Shown piece after piece: positions 34,702 through 43,097 of a DNA stretch of 64,000 bases. Source of the stretch: Olsenella sp. Marseille-P4559 (GTDB lineage Bacteria; Actinomycetota; Coriobacteriia; Coriobacteriales; Atopobiaceae). Where the stretch lies: the NCBI RefSeq assembly GCF_900605015.1, contig NZ_LR027573.1, positions 375,995-439,994 on the forward strand. The letters run 5' to 3'. The notes under the pieces are model-generated. The model was not told the origin of the DNA and did not search any database. It was given only the letters and a program-made list of their open reading frames with translations. Made by a program: the position numbers and the translations under genes. How positions within the stretch are numbered: the stretch's first letter is position 1; each line of letters opens with the position of its first letter.

Positions 34702-35377
34702 TAGATCGAGGGCGAGAAGATGCACATACCGTGTGGTGCCGTGCATGCGCATGTGCTCTCCCCTCGTCGTTGGGACCACCGGACGTGGCCGATGGGACTA
34801 CTATGGCACACACGGAGCCGCGGTGGCGACGTCGTCTGCAATCCGGTAGCGCAACGGAAACATTGGGGGCGCGGGGGTGGCGGCGGCCCTGGCAGCGAGA
34901 GGCCTCTCTCCAAACCGCCAGCACAAGGTCGAGGGACGTTCTCGATGGCGAGAAATGCCCGACGTGAGTACGCATGAACGGAGAAATCTGCCACAAACGA
35001 CCTTCTGGGAGCACCCACTGGCGAGAAACCCGGGTCGTGCGTACGCATAACCCCCACCCGCTGCCAAGCTCCTCTCGCCCAACTGGGCAAACGTGGGGCC
35101 TCGTCAAAAATGCAGGGTCATGCGTACGCACCACCCCTAACTTTTGACAGATCGGGTGCCCCGGGGCCGCCCACTGGCGAGAAACCCGGGTCGTGCGTAC
35201 GCATAACCCCCATCTTTTGCCAGATGGGTTCTCCGGAAGGCCGAAATCGTCAGGGGTTCCCAATCGCCCAGCAACCGGACAGTCCTTCCCCAACTGACAA
35301 CAGATATGACAAACGCCCAGGCCGCGTTCTCGTATCATCCCGCGCGGATAACGAAGCGCGGAGACGGGAGGCAGTGC
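34702..35377. other. Gap between leuA and the SDR gene, mostly repeats
   Basis: No supported gene. Long open frames on the minus strand traverse direct repeats and have no ribosome site. The right half is the repeat field listed separately. Confidence 0.6.
34951..35212. repeat. Diverged direct repeats with a TGCGTACGCA palindromic core
   Basis: A 43-bp segment (CCCACTGGCGAGAAACCCGG...) is identical at 35014-35056 and 35170-35212. Two more diverged units lie at about 34951-34980 and 35105-35135. All share a GTGCGTACGCA-like core, itself a 10-bp palindrome, and units are ~75 bp apart. The field lies upstream of the SDR gene. Confidence 0.75.
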
Positions 35378-36244
35378 GTGGGCAGAGTTCACGTAGTCAC
35401 AGGCGGTGGTTCGGGCATTGGACGCGCGGTTGCAGAGGCGCTGCCTCGCGAGGATACCGTGGTCATCACGGGCCGAACCCTGGCCAAGCTGGAAAGGACG
35501 GCAGGGACCCTCAACGAGAGGGGCCACCACATCGTTGCCGCCACCTGCGACGTCTCAAGCAGGGAAGAGGTGCGTGCCCTTGCCGAGAAGGCCGCTGGTC
35601 TCGGCAGCGTTGCGACGGTCGTTCATGCGGCGGGCATCTCGGGCTCGATGGGGACGCCCGAGAGAATCGTACGCATAAACGCACTGGGCACGGTCTACGT
35701 GAACCAGGAGTTCTTCAAGGCGATGAACGGCGGCGTGATTGTGGATGTGGCCTCGAACTCGGGCTACATGCTACCCCGTGCGATGATTCCCCGCCGCTCC
35801 TACCCCCTTGCGCTCTCCGACGAGGACGCCTTTGTCAGGCGCCTGGTGCGTCGCGCAAGCGTCATGCACAACAAGGCCGTCGACCCGCAGATGGCATACA
35901 TGATCTCGAAGAACTTCGCACGCTGGTACTCCGCCGGCTGCGCGCTCAAGTACATGCGCCAGCGCGGCATCCGCGTCTTCTCCGTGAGCCCGGGCTATGT
36001 GGAGACCCCCATGACCGAGAAGGAGAAGGGCAAGGCGACCGACATCCTGCTCTCCTACACCGGCCCCAAGCGAGGTGCCAGGCCCGAGGAGCTAGCCCAC
36101 CTCATCGTGAGCCTTGCCGACGAGCGCTGCGGCTACCTCATGGGCACCGACGTCCTGTGCGACGGAGGCAGCATCGCAGCTGGATACAAGCTCACCGTGG
36201 CAACCAGCGAGAAGAGACGGCCCCCGGAGGGTGGCCGCTGGTAG
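35378..36244 (+). CDS. SDR-family NAD(P)-dependent oxidoreductase
   Basis: A classical short-chain dehydrogenase of 288 residues. GTG 35378 is chosen because GGGAGG lies seven bases upstream and it places the Rossmann loop VTGGGSGIG (about 6-14) at the N-terminus as usual. HAAGISGS (about 83) replaces the common NNAG, VASNSGYM holds the catalytic Ser region and YMISKNF (about 170) the YxxxK pair. The insert between Ser and Tyr is long. The C-terminal CDGGSIAAGY is typical. The substrate is probably a steroid, sugar alcohol or similar and cannot be resolved. Monocistronic. Confidence 0.88.
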   Translation: MGRVHVVTGGGSGIGRAVAEALPREDTVVITGRTLAKLERTAGTLNERGHHIVAATCDVSSREEVRALAEKAAGLGSVATVVHAAGISGSMGTPERIVRINALGTVYVNQEFFKAMNGGVIVDVASNSGYMLPRAMIPRRSYPLALSDEDAFVRRLVRRASVMHNKAVDPQMAYMISKNFARWYSAGCALKYMRQRGIRVFSVSPGYVETPMTEKEKGKATDILLSYTGPKRGARPEELAHLIVSLADERCGYLMGTDVLCDGGSIAAGYKLTVATSEKRRPPEGGRW

Positions 36245-36295
36245 CGCTCTCGGTGCGGGAGCGCAGGACGAGCGAGAGCCGCAATCCGCGCCGCC

Positions 36296-36937
36296 CTACT
36301 CCGCATGGACCCGGATCATCTTCCTCACGGGCGCACGCGAGATGAGCAGCGTGAAGTCCGTGTCGGTCACCTCGGTGAAGTAGGCCTTCTCGACGCTGTT
36401 GAAGACGTACGGAATGTGGGCGACGTACTCGGTTCCCGGACGAATGTGCACCTGCATGCCAACGCCACGCTGGGTCTGCGGCCACAGGGCAGAGTCGTTC
36501 ATGATGTCGGCGATCAGGTACTCGTTGCCCCGCGCCGGCACCAGGACCATCTGGAACGCGTCCAGCACGCCATCGCTGTTCCCCTCGTTGCGTATGTGAA
36601 GCTCGACGTCCACCACGCAGTGGGCGTCACCGTGGGTTCCCGCAGGCTGGGCCGGCGCATCGGCGTCCTCCGTGCGATACGTCTCGACGAACTCGTCATA
36701 TGTCATCAGCTTGGCGCCCTGGACCATGAGGGAGTAGCCGTTGGTGTTCTCCTGCGAGTCGATCTGGAACGCCCCATCGAGGCTCGCCCATTCTCCCTGG
36801 TCGTAGTACTCGTTTGGGATCTGCGGGAGGTTGGTGTTCACCCAGTATATGCGGGCGGCGAGGGCCGCCACCGCAACCGCCGCCACAACGGCTACGGCCA
36901 CCCTGCGCATGCGGCCCGCGCCGCGTTCTCCACTCAC
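36296..36937 (-). CDS. Membrane-anchored extracellular protein, last gene of an ABC export/immunity operon
   Basis: A 213-residue protein with a single N-terminal membrane anchor (VAVAVVAAVAVAALAARIYWV) and an outside domain. The VVDVELHIRNEGNSDG stretch suggests a beta-sandwich, as in DUF5028-type proteins seen beside bacteriocin ABC exporters; that family name is a tentative reading. It has the same architecture as the protein at 40554. Its ATG overlaps the stop of the ATPase gene (ATGA), so it belongs to that operon. Likely an accessory or immunity factor on the cell surface. Confidence 0.7.
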   Translation of the reverse strand: MSGERGAGRMRRVAVAVVAAVAVAALAARIYWVNTNLPQIPNEYYDQGEWASLDGAFQIDSQENTNGYSLMVQGAKLMTYDEFVETYRTEDADAPAQPAGTHGDAHCVVDVELHIRNEGNSDGVLDAFQMVLVPARGNEYLIADIMNDSALWPQTQRGVGMQVHIRPGTEYVAHIPYVFNSVEKAYFTEVTDTDFTLLISRAPVRKMIRVHAE

Positions 36938-37587
36938 GCCTGCCCCCTCTCCTCGGCACCGCGCACCTTGCCGAACGCCATGTGGTACACGCGGGTGGCA
37001 ACGGCATCGATGAAGTTCGCGTCATGGCTCGACACGAGGAGCGCCGCACCCCTCTCCCGTTCCTCGCCAATGATGCGCTCCAAAAGTGCAACGCCATCCT
37101 CGTCCAGCGCGTTCGTGGGCTCATCCAGGACGAGAAGCTCCGGCGCCTCCATGATTGCCATGGCGATGCCCAGCCTCTGCCGCATGCCCAGCGAGAACTT
37201 GCGCACCGGCTTCCTGCTTGCGGGGTCCAGCCCCACGCGCTCGATCGTGCGGCGCAGGTCGTCCCTGGAGGCAACGCCGCGTATGGAGGCCAGAAGGCTC
37301 AGGTTGTCCAGCGCGTTGTACCCGTCGAGCAGGGCCGGCGTCTCGATGAGCAGGCCCACGCTCGGTGGGAACGAGACCTCGCCCCAGAGCCTCTTGCCCG
37401 ACACTTCCACGGTCCCGGAGTCCGGCCGCACGAGGCCGCACACGACGCGCATGGCCATGGTCTTGCCCGACCCGTTCTCCCCCTCAAGGCATGCGACCTC
37501 CCCGGAGTCAACGGAGAAGCTCACGGAATCCAGCACCTGCTCCGGCCCTATCCTCTTGCAGACGTCACGCACCTCTACGTAGCTCAT
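36934..37587 (-). CDS. ABC transporter ATP-binding protein (bacteriocin export/immunity type)
   Basis: A 217-residue ATPase. Walker A is GENGSGKTMAM (about 36-46), the signature reads FSLGMRQRLG (about 130-139), Walker B is LLVLDEPTNALD (about 152-163) and the H-loop is LLVSSHDANF. The signature SLGMRQR is typical of the LanF/NatA-like and antibiotic-resistance ATPases. It would energise the three permeases encoded before it, with which it is coupled by short overlaps at both ends. Confidence 0.88.
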   Translation of the reverse strand: MSYVEVRDVCKRIGPEQVLDSVSFSVDSGEVACLEGENGSGKTMAMRVVCGLVRPDSGTVEVSGKRLWGEVSFPPSVGLLIETPALLDGYNALDNLSLLASIRGVASRDDLRRTIERVGLDPASRKPVRKFSLGMRQRLGIAMAIMEAPELLVLDEPTNALDEDGVALLERIIGEERERGAALLVSSHDANFIDAVATRVYHMAFGKVRGAEERGQA

Positions 37588-38480
37588 GAACGGCTCCCTC
37601 CCAGGTAATCGCGGCGCAAGACCACGACGAGCGGCAACAACGAGAACAACAGGCAGCTTGCGGCTGCCGGCAGGAGCACCCGCGCCGCCTCAATGCCCGG
37701 CAAGAGCATCCCATCCCTCATCTCCACGGGGTAGGCAACGGTGAACACCGTGCTTCTCGCCGCCATCATGAGGTTGCCGGGAAGCACGGGCGACATCACG
37801 AACAGCGACCCCGTTACCAGTGCGACTGCAACGAGAAATGCGACGCGCACGCCCGTGACCTGCGAGAGCGCAAGCTGCCCCAGGCAAATAGCGAGCGAGG
37901 TGACCACGGCGAGGGCAACGCCCGCCCCCATGTCGTAGGGGGCCTCGGCAAGCGTGGCCCGTTCCATCGGCAACAGGTCGGGGAGCCAAGGGGAGGCCAG
38001 AAGGGTCAGGCCCCCGTTGGCCACTACCGTTGCCACGGCGCAGCACGCCATGACGGCACCCCAATAGAGCAGGCACTCGACCACCATTGCCACGACATGC
38101 CCAAGCCAGAAGGACCACCTGCTGCCAACCGCCACAAGGCAGGCATCGAGGTAGCCATCCTCCCTCGCAACGGTCACGGAGAGCACGCACGGCAGGAGCA
38201 CGACCGTGAGCCACCCAAAGGGAATGTTCAACGGGCGCATCTCCGTGGGCTGCGATCCATGGGGATAGGGCTGAGAGATGCCGGCCATCACGCTCACCCA
38301 GAAGTCACCCATGCTGGGGGGCGTGGCAACACCCGCCATCTGCACGCGAAGGGCGAGCGAGAGACACAGGACGCCAGAGATCACCAGGCCGCCCACACAG
38401 ACCGCGGCCAGCTCCCTGCGAGACGACCGCAGCACCGCCCTCGCGGTTCGCAGGACCGGCCAGGCAAGACGCCCACTCAT
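37584..38480 (-). CDS. ABC transporter permease-like membrane protein (third of three)
   Basis: A 298-residue protein with about six membrane helices and a large loop after helix 1 (VATPPSMGDFWVSVMAGISQ), as in ABC-2-type permeases. There is no signature to name the substrate. Four-base ATGA overlaps join it to the permease before it and the ATPase after it. The three permeases differ in sequence but share length and topology. Confidence 0.78.
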   Translation of the reverse strand: MSGRLAWPVLRTARAVLRSSRRELAAVCVGGLVISGVLCLSLALRVQMAGVATPPSMGDFWVSVMAGISQPYPHGSQPTEMRPLNIPFGWLTVVLLPCVLSVTVAREDGYLDACLVAVGSRWSFWLGHVVAMVVECLLYWGAVMACCAVATVVANGGLTLLASPWLPDLLPMERATLAEAPYDMGAGVALAVVTSLAICLGQLALSQVTGVRVAFLVAVALVTGSLFVMSPVLPGNLMMAARSTVFTVAYPVEMRDGMLLPGIEAARVLLPAAASCLLFSLLPLVVVLRRDYLGGSRS

Positions 38481-39322
38481 CGCCTTGCCTCCTTGCCCTT
38501 GATGCCAAGGTCCATCCTCGAGAAGCGCAGTGCGCCAACGAGCACCATCACCACGGAGGGCACGATAAGCACGGCCAGCCCAAGCTCGGACGGAAACGCC
38601 GGGCCGCCGTCAGGCGAGAGCCCCGTGCCCAACGGGGCAACCCTGCATGCCATGAGGAACGAGCCCGGAAGCGGCACGGTCGGTGCAAGCGCAGAAACCG
38701 CGAGCATCGCAACGGCAAGCCCAAATGAAGCGGCACCACCCGCCCAGAGCCCAACCGCCAGCTCGAGCAGGCCAAGGAACGCCGCACCCAAAAGTCCCAG
38801 CCCGAGATAGGACAGCACGTTCCCCATCGTGCACCCCGGCGCGACAAGGCCAAGCGATATGTCCTGTATCGACTCTGGGGAAAGCGTGGGGGCAAGCCCC
38901 GCCAGTACAGACCACATAAGGCAAGCGACAATCATGAAGGTGTAGGTCAGGACGGCGAGCAGCGCAGCGCTACAAGCGTAGGCCACCCAAGCCCCGCATC
39001 GGCTGCCGGCGGCGACGATACCCTGATCAAATTCCCCTGTACCCTGGATATCTATAAGGGCCATCACGCTCACAGTGCACCATACGGACGCCCATCCCGC
39101 AGCGGGCAACGACTGGTGCCCCATGAGAAGCCACAAAACGGCGTCACCAACGCTTGTCGTACCGGCCCAATCGTATGCCTGCCGGATAAACTGCATCCGG
39201 CCAAGCATGGCAAGCATGAAGAGTCCCGCAACCAGGACGGATACCGCGAGTGCCAGGAGCGGCCTGGCGCGGCGGCGCCCCATGAGCGCATGCATAAGGC
39301 GGATGGGCCTCCGGGCCCTCAT
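38477..39322 (-). CDS. ABC transporter permease-like membrane protein (second of three)
   Basis: A 281-residue protein with about six hydrophobic segments after a strongly basic N-terminus (MRARRPIRLMHALMGRRRAR). A hydrophilic loop follows the first helix (FIRQAYDWAGTTSVGD). It is translationally coupled by ATGA overlaps on both sides. The role in peptide export or self-protection is inferred from the operon. Confidence 0.78.
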   Translation of the reverse strand: MRARRPIRLMHALMGRRRARPLLALAVSVLVAGLFMLAMLGRMQFIRQAYDWAGTTSVGDAVLWLLMGHQSLPAAGWASVWCTVSVMALIDIQGTGEFDQGIVAAGSRCGAWVAYACSAALLAVLTYTFMIVACLMWSVLAGLAPTLSPESIQDISLGLVAPGCTMGNVLSYLGLGLLGAAFLGLLELAVGLWAGGAASFGLAVAMLAVSALAPTVPLPGSFLMACRVAPLGTGLSPDGGPAFPSELGLAVLIVPSVVMVLVGALRFSRMDLGIKGKEARR

Positions 39323-40203
39323 AGCAGATCCCTCTTGCGGAGCGCGACCGGGGGGACAATAGAAAGCACGGCCAAAGCCAGTACGGTTGCAACCAGAGCC
39401 GGTCTGCTTCCGGTGCTGGCGCGCACGGACACCGTAGGGAGCACTTCTAGGGACAGCATCGCGGCGTACGAGTACTGAGCGTATGCTTGGGTATACATGG
39501 TGATTTGGTCACCGATGAACGCAAGAACGTGCAGGGACAGATAAGAGACAACCAGAGACGGCAGGTAGCTCCCCACCAACATCGATAGCGCCGCCACCAC
39601 TGTTGCCCAGAAGCCACCCAGCGCCCCCGCAACGAACGTCCAGAGGATGCAGAACGCAAGGGGATTGTTGTAGAAGAGGATCGAGAACGGCGTCTGCTCC
39701 CACACCCTCGCATACAACCCATCGCTTATCCAAGCGGGCATCGCTGGCTCGATGCAGAGGTTGCAGAGAAGATTCACTGCATACGGCACCGCAATGATTG
39801 CAAACCCGGTCAAAAACACCGCAATCCACTTCGAGACGACGGTCGCACGGCGACCCGCCCTCACACACTCCTGCTCGATGAGTCCCGACCTCATCTCCGC
39901 AGTCCACGTCCAAGCGTAGGGAACGGCGGCAAGAATCGGCCACACCATGGAAAAGATGCCGGAAGGCAGATCAATGTTGTAGAGAGGCATCCAGAGCGAA
40001 TAGGCACCAACCGTCGAATACCCTACCTCCTTTCGTTGCCAATCAACGTTGGCCATCTCAAGGGTCGAGAAGAAGAGCTCTGACCTCACGATGGCAGTCC
40101 AGACCGCAAGGAGCACGCCAAACGCCAAGGCTATCCAAAACCAAGGGTTTCTTCCGAAAGCCTTGCGTAGCTCCATGTGCGTGGACAATTTGAGACTGTT
40201 CAT
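39319..40203 (-). CDS. ABC transporter permease-like membrane protein (first of three)
   Basis: A 294-residue protein with a LRKAFGRNPWFWIALAFGVL first helix, an extracellular loop rich in aromatic residues (GAYSLWMPLYNIDLPSGIFS) and about five further helices, as in ABC-2 permeases of lantibiotic-immunity systems. The start at 40203 follows GGGAGGTGA. The ATG overlaps the stop of a 56-codon small ORF, suggesting that ORF is translated. Confidence 0.78.
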   Translation of the reverse strand: MNSLKLSTHMELRKAFGRNPWFWIALAFGVLLAVWTAIVRSELFFSTLEMANVDWQRKEVGYSTVGAYSLWMPLYNIDLPSGIFSMVWPILAAVPYAWTWTAEMRSGLIEQECVRAGRRATVVSKWIAVFLTGFAIIAVPYAVNLLCNLCIEPAMPAWISDGLYARVWEQTPFSILFYNNPLAFCILWTFVAGALGGFWATVVAALSMLVGSYLPSLVVSYLSLHVLAFIGDQITMYTQAYAQYSYAAMLSLEVLPTVSVRASTGSRPALVATVLALAVLSIVPPVALRKRDLL

Positions 40204-40370
40204 GACGCGTCACCTCCCGATAAATCTTTGGACTCTATGACCCCAGAGGGGCGAGAGGCAGGTTTCTTACATCCAGATTCGTGTAGATCCGTAGCCAACT
40301 GATGGTCGATTGTTGTATTGCTCAGGATGACCGCCCCTCCCCTAATCGAGGGGGCACGCTGCAAACTCAT
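40200..40370 (-). CDS. Small ORF coupled to the permease operon
   Basis: A 56-codon frame (beginning MSLQRAPSIRGGAVI, with a HESGCKKPASRPSG middle and a DLSGGDAS end) has GAAAGG directly before its ATG and another AAAGGAG 12 bases away. Its TGA overlaps the ATG of the first permease. The coupling makes translation likely. It could be a leader that sets permease levels or a small peptide such as a precursor. The product has one Cys and no membrane segment, and no family is recognised. Confidence 0.4.
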   Translation of the reverse strand: MSLQRAPSIRGGAVILSNTTIDHQLATDLHESGCKKPASRPSGVIESKDLSGGDAS

Positions 40371-40400
40371 CCTTTCACTGCGCTCCTTTCGCGTTGAGCG

Positions 40401-40493
40401 CTAGTTGAGTGACGTGTGCCACGGCTCGTTGGAATCAGGACTCCAGGTACCACAAACGCATGCTGCTCGGTGGAAGTGGATGGCGTTACTCGC
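40401..40493 (-). pseudogene. In-frame-deleted relic of the secreted-protein gene
   Basis: Read on the minus strand, the first ~11 codons (SNAIHFHRAAC) match the N-terminus and the last ~16 codons (WSPDSNEPWHTSLN and stop) match the C-terminus of the 153-residue protein at 41422. Everything between is missing. The start ATG is changed to GCG. So a second copy of the secreted gene once stood here and collapsed, leaving its two ends joined in frame. Confidence 0.8.
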
Positions 40494-40553
40494 GGCAATC
40501 TCCAAACTGTTCAAACGTGACCAATAGGGCCGGAGACTGGCCCGGTGCGGTGC

Positions 40554-41372
40554 CTACGAGGCATTCGCCTCCGTGGCGTCCTGGGCGGGGCCCAGCTCGA
40601 CGACGGGGAGCCCCGACGTGTCATAGGTCTTGCCCATTGGATCAACAACCAGGTAGTAGGACGCGTCCCTGTTGTGCGACTCATCCTTGTCGTCTCTGCC
40701 AAACACCTCGTAGCCCAGGCGGACGTCAGCCGACGCCCCCTGGGGGACCCACGTGTAGCCGCTCGCCTTGTCGCTCTGGTAGACGAGGCCCTCGACCCCC
40801 GGGGCGTCGTGCTCCAGCAGATCGGCAAGCGATTCCACCGCCAGGGACCCGCCGGTCGTCGGGGCCAGCTCGAACATGGTGAGGAGGAGGGAGTCCGCAC
40901 CATCGATGCTTCTCACCGACTCCCTGCACTGGGCGTCCACGTTCTCGATGTGGAGCGTCACCACGATGACGCCCCGCCCGCTGGACGGATCGGCGATGTA
41001 CGGGAACTGCGCGGCCTCCGCCGACGGGTACCACACGGGCTTGGAGGCGGTGACCCTCATGGTGCCGTACCACGGGAGGGAGTCCTCAAAGCTCCCCGTG
41101 TCCCCGCTATCCCAGCCCCGTGCGGTCTCGCGCTCCTCGTAATACCTTCCCGTCAGGTCGAAGGCCTCGCCGGCCTGGTACGACCAGCCGGGGTCGACCT
41201 CGTACGACCAGCCGTCGGACTCCCCCGCCTCGCCACCCTGGCCCCCCGGGGCCTGCGTGAGGGCCCGGTACGCCCCCGGGGCGTACGCGACGGCCAGCGC
41301 CGCGACGAGCACGGCGGCCACGGCGATGGCGGCCACCGTCCCTCGATTGACTCGCTTTGCCCTCCGGGCCAT
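40554..41372 (-). CDS. Membrane-anchored extracellular protein, second gene of the export operon
   Basis: A 272-residue protein with one N-terminal helix (GTVAAIAVAAVLVAALAVAY) followed by a Gly/Glu-rich linker and a beta-rich outer domain (GVIVVTLHIENVDAQ). It resembles the protein at 36296 in architecture and in the conserved VTLHIEN / VELHIRN strand, so the two are probably paralogues flanking the transporter genes. The start 41372 follows GGAGGAGGA. Likely a surface accessory or immunity protein. Confidence 0.7.
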   Translation of the reverse strand: MARRAKRVNRGTVAAIAVAAVLVAALAVAYAPGAYRALTQAPGGQGGEAGESDGWSYEVDPGWSYQAGEAFDLTGRYYEERETARGWDSGDTGSFEDSLPWYGTMRVTASKPVWYPSAEAAQFPYIADPSSGRGVIVVTLHIENVDAQCRESVRSIDGADSLLLTMFELAPTTGGSLAVESLADLLEHDAPGVEGLVYQSDKASGYTWVPQGASADVRLGYEVFGRDDKDESHNRDASYYLVVDPMGKTYDTSGLPVVELGPAQDATEANAS

Positions 41373-41386
41373 GGCTCCTCCTCCGG

Positions 41387-41412
41387 CGCGGCGGCGCGCG
41401 TGCGCCGCCGCG
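41387..41412. other. 11-bp GC hairpin after the secreted-protein gene
   Basis: CGCGGCGGCGC / GCGCCGCCGCG around GCGT, directly after the stop of the secreted-protein gene and before the next gene of the same operon. With no T-run it is more likely an mRNA-stabilising or partial-termination hairpin that favours the first gene. Confidence 0.6.
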
Positions 41413-41421
41413 GCAGCTTCG

Positions 41422-41883
41422 TTAGTTGAGGGACGTGTGCCACGGCTCGTTGGAGTCCGGGCTCCATGCGCCGTAGACGTATCCGGAGCCGTCCGGGGAC
41501 ATGGCGGTGAGGCGCGCCCAGCTCTCGCCGTTCTCGTGGACGTAGTTGTGGATCACGAAGTAGCCCTTATAGTACGCGGTGGCAACCCCGCCACGCGTAC
41601 GGTTGGTGGCGTGCCCGTCGTACGAGGTGCTGCCGTCGATGTAGAAGTTGACCCGGTTCATGTCGAGGTCGTCAATCCTGAGGAAGCAGACCGAATCGGT
41701 ATACTTGCGCCGCCATTTCTCTCCCTGAGTGGCATATGTGCCGGAGAAGTAGAAGTCATAGGGAGAGTTATCGGTGTTGCCCGCCGCAAGGGCGGGGGTC
41801 GCGGTGAGCAGGACGGACGCGAGCGCTATCTGGAGGCCCAGCAGGACGCTTGCTGCTCGGTGGAAGTGGGTGGCGTTACTCAT
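41422..41883 (-). CDS. Secreted ~120-residue protein, candidate bacteriocin-like or surface peptide
   Basis: A 153-residue precursor with a clear Sec signal peptide (VLLGLQIALASVLLTATPALA, cut after ALA at about residue 33). The mature domain is Tyr-rich with one Cys and ends SGYVYGAWSPDSNEPWHTSLN. The GxWSPDS tail recalls DUF2712/lactococcin-972-type secreted proteins that travel with ABC transporters of this kind; I cannot confirm the family by eye. It is the first gene of the operon, with AGGAGAG before ATG 41883. A decayed second copy lies at 40401. Confidence 0.65.
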   Translation of the reverse strand: MSNATHFHRAASVLLGLQIALASVLLTATPALAAGNTDNSPYDFYFSGTYATQGEKWRRKYTDSVCFLRIDDLDMNRVNFYIDGSTSYDGHATNRTRGGVATAYYKGYFVIHNYVHENGESWARLTAMSPDGSGYVYGAWSPDSNEPWHTSLN

Positions 41884-42203
41884 GGTCTCTCCTAACTCTG
41901 TCCGATTGGCTGAAATGGCTAATGGCTAGCCTAGGAACAACCTATCACCAGCCCCAAGGCACGCGCCCTCATATAGGCGAACGCTCGATTCTCTCCCGTA
42001 AGCGGATGCTCTATACCAAATACCGTATTTTGAGAGCAGCTTTTGAATCAAGACAATGTGCCGCAGATATCGATTCTATAATTATATCGAATAAATTGAT
42101 TGTTTACAGAAAGAATTATGTTTTCATTTTCTAGGCATGATGTATGTTTTTTAGGATACATTCAGATTTCCAAACACGCGTGTCACAGGCGACGGATGCT
42201 GCG
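41884..42203. promoter_or_regulatory. AT-rich promoter region of the secreted-protein operon
   Basis: The 320-bp gap is strikingly AT-rich from 42000 to 42180, unlike its neighbours. It contains a TATAAT on the minus strand near 42080 and a palindrome AAATACCGTATTT (42018-42030) that could be an operator. It also serves as the region downstream of nudC. No gene was found. Confidence 0.5.
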
Positions 42204-43082
42204 CTACAGCCCCAACCCCACCGCGCCCTTCGTGCGGAACAGCTCGATCATCTCGCCCGTGAGGCTGGCGTGGTCGTTCGTCCGCTCCAGCGGAATCTCG
42301 TCCGGGGCAAACCAACGCGCCTCGGCAAGCTCCTGGTGGTCGGTCTGTATGCGGCGGCTTCCGTCAACGCGACACCAAAAGCCCATGAGCAGCGTGTCCG
42401 AGAAGGGCCAGGGTTGGCTCTTGTAGAAGCGCAGGTCGCGCACGCGCAGCCCCACCTCCTCCATGACCTCGCGGCGCACGGTGTCCTCCACGGACTCGCC
42501 AATCTCGGTGAACCCGGCCACAAGCGCCCACAGCTTGAGCGCGCGTCCCTGGTAGCGCGTGAGCACGATCCTCTCACCATCCGTCACGGCGGCAATCACG
42601 CCCGGCTGAATCTTGGGATACACGATCCTTGCGCAGTTGGGGCACACAATCTCGCGGCTGCGAGGGGCAAGCTCCATCTCGTGGCCACAGCGCGAGCAGA
42701 ACCTGTTGTCCCGGTACCACGAGGCAAGCTGCGATCCCACGGCCGCCGCAAACGCGAGGTCGGCAGGCCCAACGCCGCGCAGCCAGCCAACGCATTCGTA
42801 GGTAAAACCTGCCGGCGCCGCAACGTCCTCGTCCAGCGCAAGGAAGAAGTCCTCCTCGCCCACGTGAAACGCAAAGACGGTGCACTCAGGTGCTGCGGGG
42901 TAGTCCGCCAGCCGCGGCAGCTCGATCGTCTCGCCCGAGGAGAACTCGTCCGCGCCGCGCTCCCCGGCGGCCACCACGCGCACGAGGGCCGACCGGTCAC
43001 GATAGTGCAGCACGTAGCTCTGGGGCTCCGGCTCCTTGGACTCGAAGTGGTTATCGTACGCCTTGCTCGTCTCCTGGATCAC
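42204..43082 (-). CDS. nudC: NAD+ diphosphatase NudC-type Nudix hydrolase
   Basis: A 292-residue protein. NudC hydrolyses NAD(H) to NMN and AMP and can remove NAD caps from RNA. The zinc ribbon has CSRCG (about 129-133) and CPNC (about 148-151). The Nudix box GFTEIGESVEDTVRREVMEE follows and SQPWPF, the NADH-pyrophosphatase signature, lies at about residue 218. GTG 43082 follows GGGGAGGAG; the longer frame would start in the palindromic repeat. Stand-alone. Confidence 0.93.
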   Translation of the reverse strand: MIQETSKAYDNHFESKEPEPQSYVLHYRDRSALVRVVAAGERGADEFSSGETIELPRLADYPAAPECTVFAFHVGEEDFFLALDEDVAAPAGFTYECVGWLRGVGPADLAFAAAVGSQLASWYRDNRFCSRCGHEMELAPRSREIVCPNCARIVYPKIQPGVIAAVTDGERIVLTRYQGRALKLWALVAGFTEIGESVEDTVRREVMEEVGLRVRDLRFYKSQPWPFSDTLLMGFWCRVDGSRRIQTDHQELAEARWFAPDEIPLERTNDHASLTGEMIELFRTKGAVGLGL

Positions 43083-43097
43083 GTTCGCTCCTCCCCG

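Noticed and set aside
34640-35530. 296-codon minus-strand open frame across the leuA-SDR gap
   Set aside because: It runs through near-identical direct repeats, overlaps the leuA leader and the SDR start, has no ribosome site and no recognisable motif.
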